A DNA stretch of 18,270 bases from JBJXGV01 sp046160485 (GTDB lineage: Bacteria > Orphanbacterota > Orphanbacteria > JBJXGV01). This document shows positions 10,649-18,270 of the stretch, one piece after another (position 1 is the stretch's first letter; the number at the start of each line of letters is the position of its first letter). The stretch lies in NCBI GenBank assembly GCA_046160485.1, contig JBJXGV010000049.1:1-18270 (forward strand), in the 5' to 3' direction. The notes under the pieces are model-generated. The model was not told the DNA's origin. It did no database searches and saw only the letters and a program-made list of their open reading frames with translations. Position numbers and translations under genes: made by a program.

Positions 10649-11995
10649 ATGCTGGACGTTTCGATCGAGAAGGAACTGTACGTCGCGGAATTCACGCGGC
10701 GAGAGAACGCGCTCGGCGGCCAGTCGCCCGCGTGGCTGCGTGCGATCCGGAAAGCGGCGATCGCGCACTTCGCGGAGATCGGCTTTCCGACGACCGCGCA
10801 GGAAGAGTGGCGCTTCACGAGCGTCGCGCCGATCGCGGGGACGAAGTTCGACGTCGCGAGCGGCGCGCGCGGCGCGATTTCGCGCGCTGACGTCGCGCGT
10901 CACGGATTCGGCGACGCGGTCGCGGCGGAACTCGTCTTCGTCGATGGGAGTTACTCGCCCGGGCTGTCGAACGTCAGCGCGCTGCCGAGCGGTACGACGG
11001 CCGCGAACATCGCCGCGCTCTTGGCCGCGAAACCCGCGCAGCTCGAGCCGCATCTCGGCCGCCACGTCAATACCGGCGCGAACCCGTTCGCCGCGCTCAA
11101 CACGGCGCTCTTCGACGACGGCGCGTTCGTGCAGATCCCCGACGGCGCGATTCTCTCCAAGCCGATCCACATTCTCTTCGTGACGACATCGCAGACCACG
11201 CCGGTGGCGACGTTCCCGCGCGTGCTCGTCGTCGCGGGGCGCAATAGCCAGGCGACGGTCGTCGAGAGTCACGTCGGCGCGGGCATCGGCGCGTACTTCT
11301 CCTGCCCGGTGACGGAAGTCGTCGCGGCGGAGAATGCGATCGTCAACGTGGTGAAGCTCGAAGAGGAAAGCCCCCGCGCGTATCACGTCGGCGTGACGCA
11401 GTGCGTGCTGGCGCGTTCGAGCACGGCGGCGCACTACAACGTTTCGCTCGGCGCGGCGATCACGCGCAACGACGTGAACGCGCTCATCGCGGACGAAGGC
11501 GCCGAGGCGCGCCTCGACGGCCTCTACGTCGCGAGCGGCAAGCGGCTCGTCGACAACCACACGCAGATCGAACACGCGATGCCGCACTGCGCGAGCCGCG
11601 AAATCTACAAAGGCGTTCTCGACGGCGAGGCGCGCGCCGTCTTCAACGGCCGCATCATCGTTCGCAAAGACGCGCAGAAGACCGACTCGAAGCAGACGAA
11701 CCGTAATCTGCTGCTATCCGAGGACGCGACGGTGTACACGAACCCGCAGCTCGAGATCTTCGCGGACGACGTGCGCTGCACGCACGGCGCGACGATCGGC
11801 CACCTCGACGACGAGGCGCTTTTCTACATGCGCTCGCGCGGCATCTCGAAGGAGATGGCGGGCTCGCTTCTCATCTACGCGTTCGCGAGTGAGGTCATCG
11901 ACCGCATTCCATTCGACACGGCACGAATTCGCCTCGAGCGTGCGCTCTTCGCGCGACTTGCGGGCGGCGGCGCCGACGGAGATCCGACGTCATGA
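10649..11995 (+). CDS. sufD: Fe-S assembly protein SufD
   Basis: A 448-residue paralogue of SufB that completes the SufBC2D scaffold. Seen: an N-terminal helical part with FPTTAQEEWRFTSVAPI, a beta-helix middle, then LVDNHTQIEHAMPHCASRE, FNGRIIVRKDAQKTDSKQTN, NLLLSEDATVYTNPQLEIFA and VRCTHGATIG (Cys377, His379; the CxHGAT histidine is the SufD residue linked to cluster assembly), and RGISKEMAGSLLIYAF. The ATG at 10649 has GAGAGGAA about 10 bp upstream and gives the normal N-terminus; the frame is open far upstream only as a shadow of sufC. Its stop overlaps the sufS start in ATGA. Confidence 0.95.
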   Translation: MLDVSIEKELYVAEFTRRENALGGQSPAWLRAIRKAAIAHFAEIGFPTTAQEEWRFTSVAPIAGTKFDVASGARGAISRADVARHGFGDAVAAELVFVDGSYSPGLSNVSALPSGTTAANIAALLAAKPAQLEPHLGRHVNTGANPFAALNTALFDDGAFVQIPDGAILSKPIHILFVTTSQTTPVATFPRVLVVAGRNSQATVVESHVGAGIGAYFSCPVTEVVAAENAIVNVVKLEEESPRAYHVGVTQCVLARSSTAAHYNVSLGAAITRNDVNALIADEGAEARLDGLYVASGKRLVDNHTQIEHAMPHCASREIYKGVLDGEARAVFNGRIIVRKDAQKTDSKQTNRNLLLSEDATVYTNPQLEIFADDVRCTHGATIGHLDDEALFYMRSRGISKEMAGSLLIYAFASEVIDRIPFDTARIRLERALFARLAGGGADGDPTS

Positions 11996-13269
11996 AAACG
12001 CATACCGAAGCGCCCGCGGCGCAGACGGGAACGCGCAACGAAGCCGCGCGCGCGTTCGACGCGCTCCGCGTCCGCGCCGATTTCCCGATCCTCGCGACGA
12101 CCGTTCACGGCAAGCCGCTCATCTATCTCGACAACGCCGCGTCGTCGCAGAAGCCGCGCGCGGTCATCGACGCGCTCGTGAACTTCTACGAGAACGACAA
12201 TTCGAACATTCACCGCAGCGTGCACGAGCTTTCGGCGCGAGCGACGAAGGCGTACGAGGGGGCGCGCACGAAGATTCAGGAGTGGATCGGCGCTGCCGAG
12301 TCGCGCGAGATCGTCTTCGTGCGCGGCACGACCGAGGCGATCAACCTCGTCGCCGCGACGTTCGGCCGGAAGTCGATCGGCGCGGGAGACGAGATCCTCA
12401 TCACGGGGATGGAGCACCACTCCAACATCGTTCCGTGGCAGATGGCGTGCCGCGCGACGGGGGCGTCGCTGACAGTCGTTCCCGTGCTCGACGACGGCTC
12501 GCTCGACATGAACGCGTTCGAGCGGCTCCTCACGCCGAAGACGAAGCTCGTTGCGCTCGCGCACATCTCGAACACGCTCGGCACGGTGAACCCGGTGCGG
12601 ACCATCATCCAGATGGCGCACGCGGCCGGCGCGAAGGTCCTCCTCGACGGCGCGCAGGCCGCGCCGCACATGCGCATCGACGTGCGCGCGCTCGACTGCG
12701 ACTTCTACGCGTTCTCGAGCCACAAGATGTTCGGGCCGACGGGTATCGGCGCGCTCTACGGCAAGGCGGCGCTTCTCGAGTCGATGCCGCCGTACCAAGG
12801 CGGCGGCGACATGATCAGCACCGTCACGTTCGAGAAGTCGACGTACAACGAAATCCCGTACAAGTTCGAGGCGGGCACGCAGAACATCGCGGACGCCGTC
12901 GGCTTCGGCGCGGCGGTCGATTACCTGCGCAGCATTCCGTTCGACGACGCGGCGGCGCACGAGCAGCGGCTCCTCGAGTACGCAACGCACGAAGTCGGCG
13001 CGATCGCGGGGATTCGCCTGATCGGCACGGCGGAGGCGAAGGCGAGCATCGTTTCGTTCGTCGTCGATGGCGTTCATCCGCACGATGTCGCGACCGGGCT
13101 CGACGTCGAGGGAATCGCGATTCGCGGCGGCCACCACTGCACGCAGCCGCTCATGGCGCGTTTCGGCATCCCCGCGACGGCGCGCGCGTCGTTCGCGATG
13201 TACAACACGACCGCCGACGTCGATACGTTCGTCGCCGCGCTCAAGAAAACGATCCAGGTGTTCCGATGA
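11992..13269 (+). CDS. sufS: Cysteine desulfurase SufS
   Basis: A 425-residue PLP enzyme (group II, class V aminotransferase fold) that takes sulfur from L-cysteine, leaving alanine and an enzyme persulfide. Seen: FPILATTVHGKPLIYLDNAA (31-50), RGTTEAINLVA (111-121), GMEHHSNIVPWQ (139-150), LLDGAQAAPH with Asp219, the PLP lysine Lys245 in SSHKMFGPTG, and the active-site cysteine Cys383 in RGGHHCTQPLM. The HHC loop and short cysteine loop mark SufS rather than IscS/NifS. It begins inside the sufD stop (ATGA) with GGAG about 10 bp upstream, so coupling is likely. The partner is SufU encoded 67 bp downstream; no SufE is present here. Confidence 0.97.
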   Translation: MKTHTEAPAAQTGTRNEAARAFDALRVRADFPILATTVHGKPLIYLDNAASSQKPRAVIDALVNFYENDNSNIHRSVHELSARATKAYEGARTKIQEWIGAAESREIVFVRGTTEAINLVAATFGRKSIGAGDEILITGMEHHSNIVPWQMACRATGASLTVVPVLDDGSLDMNAFERLLTPKTKLVALAHISNTLGTVNPVRTIIQMAHAAGAKVLLDGAQAAPHMRIDVRALDCDFYAFSSHKMFGPTGIGALYGKAALLESMPPYQGGGDMISTVTFEKSTYNEIPYKFEAGTQNIADAVGFGAAVDYLRSIPFDDAAAHEQRLLEYATHEVGAIAGIRLIGTAEAKASIVSFVVDGVHPHDVATGLDVEGIAIRGGHHCTQPLMARFGIPATARASFAMYNTTADVDTFVAALKKTIQVFR

Positions 13270-13336
13270 TGGAAGAACGGCCTCGCGCGCGGCGAGCGAT
13301 GCACGCGCGCACTCGAATGCAACAAGGAGCAGCGTA

Positions 13337-13789
13337 ATGTCAGAGCTTCGCGAGCTGTATCAGGAAGTGATTCTCGACCATAACCGGAAGCCGCGAAACT
13401 TCCGCAAGCTCGAGGGCCCAAGCCGCAACGCCGAGGGACACAATCCCCTCTGCGGCGACAAGGTGACGGTGTATATCGCGGTCGACGGCGACGTCGTGAA
13501 GGACGTGGCGTTCGAAGGCGTCGGCTGCGCGATCTCGACCGCATCGGCGTCGCTCATGACCGAGATCGTGAAGGGGAAGCCCGTCGCCGAGGCGATGTCG
13601 CTCTTCGACGGATTTCACGAGATGGTGACGAGCGATCCGCACAACATGCCCGACACCGCGCGGCTCGGGAAGCTCGCCGCGTTCGCGGGCGTCTGCGAGT
13701 TTCCGCTGCGCGTGAAGTGCGCGACGCTGGCGTGGCATACGCTGAAGGCCGCGATCGTCGACGAGAAGCGCCCGATCTCGACCGAGTAG
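13337..13789 (+). CDS. sufU: Sulfur-transfer protein SufU
   Basis: A 150-residue member of the IscU-like fold. In SufU proteins a zinc held by three cysteines and one aspartate lets the protein take the persulfide from SufS and pass it to SufB. The ligands are visible: Cys39 and Asp41 (NPLCGDKV), Cys64 (GVGCAIS) and Cys128 (VKCATLAW); Cys120 is extra. The start LRELYQEVILDHNRKPRNF and the region GFHEMVTSDP, longer than in IscU, are typical of SufU. AAGGAG stands 7 bp before the ATG. sufT follows after 7 bp. The presence of SufU instead of SufE places this operon among the SufBCDSU types known from Firmicutes and many other phyla. Confidence 0.95.
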   Translation: MSELRELYQEVILDHNRKPRNFRKLEGPSRNAEGHNPLCGDKVTVYIAVDGDVVKDVAFEGVGCAISTASASLMTEIVKGKPVAEAMSLFDGFHEMVTSDPHNMPDTARLGKLAAFAGVCEFPLRVKCATLAWHTLKAAIVDEKRPISTE

Positions 13790-13796
13790 GGGGACG

Positions 13797-14150
13797 ATGC
13801 TCGAACATCAGGAGCCCGTGAAGCCGGCATCCGGCGCGATGACTCCCGGCGAACTCAAGGACCAGGTCGTTCAGGTTCTGCGCGAAACGTTCGACCCCGA
13901 GATTCCGGTCAACATCTACGAACTCGGGCTCGTCTACGGCATCGACGTGGCGGACGATGGCGCTGTGAACGTGCTCATGACGCTCACGTCGCCGATGTGT
14001 CCCGTCGCCGGTTCGCTCCCGCCGGAGGTCGAAGGCAAGATCCGCGACCTCGCTGGCGTCTCGAGCGCGAAGGTCAACCTCGTCTGGGACCCGCCGTGGA
14101 GCATGAGCATGATGACCGAGGCGGCGAAGCTACAGCTCGGGCTGCTCTAG
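13797..14150 (+). CDS. sufT: SufT/MIP18-family Fe-S maturation protein (DUF59)
   Basis: A 117-residue single-domain protein of the MIP18/DUF59 family. Members at the end of suf operons help Fe-S protein maturation under high demand; the biochemical role is not fully settled. The motif DPEIPVNIYELGLVYGI (33-49), the LTSPMCPVAGSLP loop with the conserved Cys68, and VNLVWDPPWSMSMMTEAAK (93-111) are diagnostic. A G-rich ribosome site (AGGGGG) stands just before the ATG. The first 15 residues are an unremarkable extension; Met15 is an alternative start without a clear site. The stop interlocks with that of the convergent exonuclease gene, with no terminator visible between them. Confidence 0.92.
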   Translation: MLEHQEPVKPASGAMTPGELKDQVVQVLRETFDPEIPVNIYELGLVYGIDVADDGAVNVLMTLTSPMCPVAGSLPPEVEGKIRDLAGVSSAKVNLVWDPPWSMSMMTEAAKLQLGLL

Positions 14151-14926
14151 CCCGTCTTCACGGGGAACTCGCCGCGGAGCGCGCGGCGCGCGATCTCCTT
14201 GGTGTCGGGCGCGAAATCCTTCGTGATGATCCACTCGAGATAGCTGCGGTCTTCGGCGGCGATGCGGCGCAGCGGAACGCCCTTCATCTTGCCGAAGTTG
14301 ACGACGGCTTCGCTTCCTTGCCACGCGAACTTGCCGCCGGTGTCGAGGCCCGGCGAGCCGCGGCGGAAGAGCGCGTCGATCGCGGCGGGGTCGCGCGGCA
14401 GATCGCCGTAGCGCCCGAGCTGCGCGTCGAGAATCTCAGCGCACGCCTGCACGTCGGCGTCGGCGGAATGCAAATCCTCGCGGCTCTTGTCGCAGTAGAA
14501 GCGATACGCGGCGGCAAGATCGCGGCGCTCCTTCCGTTTGAAGATTTCCATCGCATCGATGACGGCGCGCCCCTCGGCCGAGAACGTCTTCTCCGCGCGC
14601 TCGAACTCGCGCGCGAGAAACGGGAGGTCGAACTCGCGGATGTTGTAGCCGGCGATGTCGGCGTCGCCCAAGAACTCGAGGAAGCTCGCGGCGATTTGCG
14701 CGAAGCGCGGCTCGGCGGCGACGTCGGCGTCGGTGATGCCGTGCACCGCCGTCGCCTCGGGCGGAATCGGGATACCGGGATTCACGCGCTTCGTCTTCGA
14801 CGTGCGCGTTCCGTCGGGATGGATCACGAGCACGGAGATTTCGACGATGCGGTCGCGGTCGATCGAGAGCCCCGTCGTTTCGAGATCGACGACCGCGAGC
14901 GGCTTCGTGAGCTTGAGATTGTTCAT
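14147..14926 (-). CDS. DnaQ-like 3'-5' exonuclease with C-terminal FGK segment
   Basis: A 259-residue DEDDh exonuclease related to the proofreading subunit of DNA polymerase III. Catalytic motifs: Exo I VVDLETTGL (Asp14, Glu16), IHPDGTRTSKTKRVNP, AVHGITDADV, Exo II YNIREFDLPFL (Asp100) and Exo III HSADAD (His153, Asp158). The last 50 residues (NFGKMKGVPLRRIA, YLEWIITKDF) form a small added segment seen in a family of stand-alone exonucleases that I associate with Bacteroidota. Substrate (DNA or RNA) is unknown. The ATG at 14926 has GAGAGGA upstream; the open frame extending to 16093 is a shadow of the peptidase gene. It starts 65 bp after the S9 peptidase stop and is probably co-transcribed with it. 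Confidence 0.9.
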   Translation of the reverse strand: MNNLKLTKPLAVVDLETTGLSIDRDRIVEISVLVIHPDGTRTSKTKRVNPGIPIPPEATAVHGITDADVAAEPRFAQIAASFLEFLGDADIAGYNIREFDLPFLAREFERAEKTFSAEGRAVIDAMEIFKRKERRDLAAAYRFYCDKSREDLHSADADVQACAEILDAQLGRYGDLPRDPAAIDALFRRGSPGLDTGGKFAWQGSEAVVNFGKMKGVPLRRIAAEDRSYLEWIITKDFAPDTKEIARRALRGEFPVKTG

Positions 14927-14991
14927 GCGCGATTCCTCTCGGGCGTTCGCCGCGGCGGCGTGCGCGCGGGTCGTCATGGCGTTGGCAAGAA

Positions 14992-17394
14992 TCAGTCCGC
15001 GCCGGGCTGCGCCTCGGGCGCGCGGCCGAACTGCTCGACGAAGGTGCGCCACACGAGCGTGTAGATGTGCATCCGCTCCGCAAGCGTCTCCATCATGTGC
15101 GTTCCAGGATACACCATGAGCCGAAAGTCCTTCCCCGACTCGACGAGGCGGTTGACGAGAATCATCGACTCGCGGAAATGGACGTTGTCGTCGCCGGTGC
15201 CGTGAACGAGCGTGAGGTGGCCTTCGAGATCGTCGGCGCACGTGAGGATCGAACTCGAGTCGTAGCCGGCGGCGTTCTCGCTCGGTAGACCGAGGTAGCG
15301 CTCGGTGTAGTGCGTGTCGTAGCCGCGCCAATCGACGACCGGAGCGATCGACACGCCGGCTGCGAACGTGTCGTGCGCGCGCATCATCGCCATGAGCGTC
15401 ATGTAGCCGCCGTACGACCAGCCCCAGATGCCGACGCGCGACGCGTCGATCTCGGGGAGCGCCCGCATGAGCGCGTGCACGCCCGCGACCTGGTCTTGGA
15501 GTTCCTCTTCGCCCATGCGCAGCGAGTAGATGCGCTCGGAGTCGTGGCCGCGCCCGGCGACGCCGCGCCCGTCGATGCGCGCCACGATGAACCCGCGCCG
15601 CGCGAGCCACGCGTCGACGAGGCCGCGCTCCCCGGGCCACTTGCGCGCGACCTGCTGCGCGCCGGGGCCGCCGTAGACGTAGACGATGAGCGGGCGCTTG
15701 TCGCCGGGGAGCCGGCCTTCCGGCGCGGTGACGCGCATGTCGAGCGTGACGCCGACGGGCGTCGTCGTGTGGATGAGCTGCGACTCGGGCGCGATCTCCG
15801 CGGCGTCGGGGATCGCCGCTTCCGACGGCAGCTCGCCTTCGAGGCTGCCGCCGCGGCGCCGCACGCGATACTTCGGCGGCGTCGTCTCGTTCTCCCAGGT
15901 TTCGACGAAGACTCCGTGGCAGCGCGCGTTGAAATGCGCGTCGTGCCATCCGGGTTCGGTGGACAGCTTTCGCACCGCTCCGCCGCTGAGCGAGACGCGA
16001 TAGACGTGGCGTTCGAGCACGCCCTCCATCGTCCCGATGAACGTGACGTCGCGATTCGATTCGTCGACGTGAACGACACGCATGACGTCCCATTCCCCGG
16101 ACGTGAGCGCGCGCTCGCGCACGCCGTCCGCGCCCACGATCTCGAGATGCCGGTGGCCGCTTCGCTCAGACGCCCAGAGAAATCGATCGCCGCGCTTGAG
16201 CACGAAAAACGCGTCGTGCAGATTCACCCAGTCGGGATCTTCCTCCGAGAGAACGACGTCGCTCATGCGCGATTCCAGATCGATGCGACGCAGATCGAGG
16301 CGCTTCTGGCTGCGCGGCTGCGTCTGCACCCAGAGTGCGCGCGAATCGGGCGACCAGTCGACGCGCGCGAGGTACTCGGTGTCGGCGCCGATATCGAGCC
16401 ACGTGACGCCCTCCGCGGCCGCCGTCGCTGCGGCGCCGCCTCGCTCCCACGCGCCGACGCGAGCGCGCGCGTCTTTCTCGACGTCCGAGGGCGCGCGCGC
16501 GATCGTCGCGACGCCGAGCCGGACGATCGCGTTCGGATCGCCCGCCTTCGGGTACGGGCTCACCGAGCCTTCACTCGTCGGGTCGGAGAAGTCGGGAACG
16601 CGAAAGAGCGGAACGCCGCGCGTATCGACCTCGGTGAACGCAATGCGCCGCGAATCGGGCGACCACCAGTGTCCGGTGGTGCGATCCATCTCCTCCTGCG
16701 CGACGTGCTCGGCGACTCCGTACTCGACGCCAGCCTCGGTGCTGCGCGCGACGACCGTCTCGCGCCCCGTTGCGATCTCGAGCACGACGAGACCGCCGCC
16801 GCGCACGAACGCGACGTGCGCGCCGTCCGGCGAGAGGTGCGCGTCGATCTCCGCGTCCGGCGTCGCCGTGAGTCCGCGCGACGCGCCCGTCGCAGCGTCG
16901 GCGAGAAACAGATCGCCCGCGTGGGGAATGAGAACCGTCTTGCCGTCATCGGAGAGCGAGAAGCCCGTGATGCCGCGCTCCGTCTCGCGCTGCCGTTCGC
17001 GCCGCGCCTGCTCCTCTTTCGAGATCGCGTCGCTGCCGCCGAGGCCATCGGCGGTCATGAAGAGTTGCGTCGCGCGCTTTGCGACATCGTAGACGTAGAG
17101 CGATTGGATGCGATCGGTGGCGCCGCTGCGAAGAAAGAAGACGCGGCGGCCGTCGGGCGTCGGCATCGGCTTCGCGGGAAGGCCGCGCGTGAAGCCGCGC
17201 GTCGAGAGGATGCGCTCGAGTTCGACACGCGCCTCTTCGGAGAGCGCGGGCGCCGATGCGGACGCGAGCGAGCCCGACGGCGCCGCCAACGCCGCACGCC
17301 CGTTCGCCGCGATCACACACAGCGCGATGAGCGCGATCAACGCGCCACCCGCTGAGCGCCGCATTGCCTCGCGCGAACCATTTCGTCTCATCAC
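14992..17394 (-). CDS. Secreted S9 family peptidase, dipeptidyl peptidase IV type
   Basis: An 800-residue serine peptidase of the prolyl oligopeptidase clan, likely cutting X-Pro (or X-Ala) dipeptides from peptide N-termini outside the cytoplasm. An N-terminal signal is visible: basic start MMRRNGSREAMRR, hydrophobic GGALIALIALCVIAANG, and a likely cut after Ala37 or Ala38 (no lipobox). A beta-propeller fills about residues 75-540, with repeated WSPDSR motifs and the substrate-anchoring double Glu (AQEEMDR, Glu234-Glu235), the DPP IV mark. The alpha/beta-hydrolase domain has YVYGGPG (572-578), the nucleophile Ser660 in GWSYGG, the acid in GTGDDNVHF (735-736) and His766 in YPGTHMM. GGAGGAG lies just before the start. 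It sits 42 bp after the methyltransferase gene in the same direction. Confidence 0.93.
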   Translation of the reverse strand: MMRRNGSREAMRRSAGGALIALIALCVIAANGRAALAAPSGSLASASAPALSEEARVELERILSTRGFTRGLPAKPMPTPDGRRVFFLRSGATDRIQSLYVYDVAKRATQLFMTADGLGGSDAISKEEQARRERQRETERGITGFSLSDDGKTVLIPHAGDLFLADAATGASRGLTATPDAEIDAHLSPDGAHVAFVRGGGLVVLEIATGRETVVARSTEAGVEYGVAEHVAQEEMDRTTGHWWSPDSRRIAFTEVDTRGVPLFRVPDFSDPTSEGSVSPYPKAGDPNAIVRLGVATIARAPSDVEKDARARVGAWERGGAAATAAAEGVTWLDIGADTEYLARVDWSPDSRALWVQTQPRSQKRLDLRRIDLESRMSDVVLSEEDPDWVNLHDAFFVLKRGDRFLWASERSGHRHLEIVGADGVRERALTSGEWDVMRVVHVDESNRDVTFIGTMEGVLERHVYRVSLSGGAVRKLSTEPGWHDAHFNARCHGVFVETWENETTPPKYRVRRRGGSLEGELPSEAAIPDAAEIAPESQLIHTTTPVGVTLDMRVTAPEGRLPGDKRPLIVYVYGGPGAQQVARKWPGERGLVDAWLARRGFIVARIDGRGVAGRGHDSERIYSLRMGEEELQDQVAGVHALMRALPEIDASRVGIWGWSYGGYMTLMAMMRAHDTFAAGVSIAPVVDWRGYDTHYTERYLGLPSENAAGYDSSSILTCADDLEGHLTLVHGTGDDNVHFRESMILVNRLVESGKDFRLMVYPGTHMMETLAERMHIYTLVWRTFVEQFGRAPEAQPGAD

Positions 17395-17436
17395 GATCTC
17401 CTCCTCATCATCGCGACTCGCACCGCATCGCGCGCG

Positions 17437-18030
17437 TCACCAAATCCCGGGCAGCACGCGCGCCGTGCGTCGCGAGTACGCGCTCCATGACTCGCCAAAT
17501 CGTGCGGCGAGATCCTTCTCTTCGGCGGCAACGATACCGGGCAGAAGAATCGCGACCACGACTCCGAGCGCGGGAAAGATCCACGAGCCGACGATGAGCC
17601 CGAGTCCGAGCGCGAGTAAAATGTCGGCGACATAGATCGGGTGGCGGATGAAGCGGTACGGGCCGTTGGTCGCGAGCGTGTTGCCGTCGCGCGGGAGTGT
17701 CGTCGGCATTTGAAGGCTTCGTCCGAGCGGCGGGCGCGTCGACGCGAGAAGAATGTTGCCGGCGACGAAGAGGAGAAGCCCCGATCCGCGTGCGAGCCCC
17801 GCCTGCCCATAGACGAACGCCGTCGCGTGGAGGATTGCCGTCTTCTGCATCACGAGCAGCACGCCCGCGAAGAGCCAATAGCCGTAGAGCAGAATCAGCG
17901 TGAAGAGGAAGATGCGGCCGATGAAACGCGTCGGGCGCGGCGAGCGCGGATCGCCGATGCGCGCGAAACCGAGGAACTGCCACACGAACGTCGCGATCAG
18001 TAGCGCGCCAGTGATTTGGACGTGGCTCAT
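17437..18030 (-). CDS. ICMT-family membrane methyltransferase-like protein
   Basis: A 197-residue integral membrane protein of the isoprenylcysteine carboxyl methyltransferase/PEMT-like family. About five hydrophobic helices are seen (near 6-20, 37-60, 82-97, 132-149 and 151-168). The cofactor-binding part is recognisable: NGPYRFIRHPIYVADILLA (122-140) with the conserved RHP, then EEKDLAARFGESWSAYSRR (170-188), where Glu170/171 follow the pattern of the SAM site. In bacteria the substrates of such proteins are mostly unknown; they may methylate lipids or small molecules. The ATG at 18030 was chosen because GGAG stands 8 bp before it and hydrophobic sequence follows; upstream residues in the open frame are Arg/Ala-rich shadow. 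It leads a methyltransferase-peptidase-exonuclease run. Confidence 0.82.
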   Translation of the reverse strand: MSHVQITGALLIATFVWQFLGFARIGDPRSPRPTRFIGRIFLFTLILLYGYWLFAGVLLVMQKTAILHATAFVYGQAGLARGSGLLLFVAGNILLASTRPPLGRSLQMPTTLPRDGNTLATNGPYRFIRHPIYVADILLALGLGLIVGSWIFPALGVVVAILLPGIVAAEEKDLAARFGESWSAYSRRTARVLPGIW

Positions 18031-18139
18031 CGTGACCGCTCCATCGGTCGCGCGTCGTCGTGCGGTGCGAGCGATGTGAGCGTCGTGCGAGCCGTCGCGC
18101 CGCGCACACCTCGCGCGTGCGTCGGCAGTGCGCGCGCCC

Positions 18140-18270
18140 TCACGCGCCGATCCCGAGCAGCGCGCGGCGAAGAAGATCGAGCGCGAGCGTCGCGCCGCGT
18201 GCGCGCACATCGTTGCGCGCGCCGGGGAGCATCCAGGTCGCGACGCGCGCCGACGCGGCGTCGGGCCCCG
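18140..18270 (-). CDS. C-terminus of a CinA/PncC-like protein (partial)
   Basis: The last 42 codons of a gene entering from the right edge, ending in TGA at 18142-18140. The segment WMLPGARNDVRARG followed by ATLALDLLRRALLG resembles the end of CinA/PncC nicotinamide-nucleotide amidohydrolases, where a G-D-R-x-x-V-R motif precedes a final helix with AL-x-x-L at the same spacing (compared from memory with E. coli PncC). Here the usual Asp of GDR is Ala. With so little sequence the call is tentative; another family with a similar last helix is possible. cinA is often found near thpR and recA, which lie about 10 kb away in this window. About 109 bp separate it from the methyltransferase gene; I see no promoter or terminator there. 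Confidence 0.5.
   Translation of the reverse strand, partial: GPDAASARVATWMLPGARNDVRARGATLALDLLRRALLGIGA

Noticed and set aside
10544..13137. Long minus-strand frames (347 and 420 codons) opposite sufD and sufS
   Set aside because: Arg/Val/Asp-rich shadow sequences; the plus-strand genes are unmistakable.
15310..17355. A 681-codon plus-strand frame opposite the S9 peptidase
   Set aside because: Same artefact of GC-rich codon bias; the peptidase has signal peptide, propeller and catalytic triad.

Overview
This is a GC-rich stretch of bacterial chromosome that is densely packed with genes. It carries housekeeping genes (alaS, recA, a complete suf operon) and shows no mobile element, CRISPR array, tRNA or rRNA. 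The organism cannot be fixed from the window. Two features lean towards the FCB side of the tree (Bacteroidota and relatives, including GC-rich candidate phyla): an archaeal-type geranylgeranylglyceryl phosphate synthase of the FPGG/YLEAGSG type, and a DnaQ-like exonuclease with an FGK-containing C-terminal segment that resembles proteins I know from Bacteroidota. This is inference; a deltaproteobacterial-type lineage remains possible.

Layout. Positions 1-7674 are read on the minus strand: thpR (2H phosphoesterase), a 494-bp leader region, recA with a terminator, a small proline-rich ORF, alaS, a GGGP synthase, an RmlD/RfbD reductase and a partial conserved gene overlapping it. The last four genes are tightly spaced (9 bp, 28 bp and a GTGA overlap) and look like one operon. 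Positions 7847-14150 are read on the plus strand: an Rrf2/IscR-type regulator followed by sufB-sufC-sufD-sufS-sufU-sufT. In front of it is a near-consensus sigma70 promoter (TTGACA, 17 bp, TATAAG) and an IscR-like operator overlapping the start of transcription. Positions 14147-18270 are again on the minus strand: a partial CinA-like C-terminus, an ICMT-family membrane methyltransferase, a secreted DPP IV-type S9 peptidase and the DnaQ-like exonuclease. The sufT and exonuclease stop codons interlock within a CTAG tetramer.

How the genes work together. SufS takes sulfur from cysteine, SufU accepts and transfers it, SufBCD builds the Fe-S cluster, and SufT helps maturation or delivery. The Rrf2 regulator carries three cysteines that probably hold an Fe-S cluster and so sense cluster status. 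The thpR-recA-alaS order is a variant of a common bacterial neighbourhood, but recX is missing from its usual place between recA and alaS. A cinA-like end, often found beside thpR-recA, lies about 10 kb away.

I did not find a convincing wholly new system. The points most worth a second look are the archaeal-lipid-type enzyme co-transcribed with alaS, the predicted IscR-like operator, the mutually exclusive hairpins upstream of recA, and the small ORF in the recX position.
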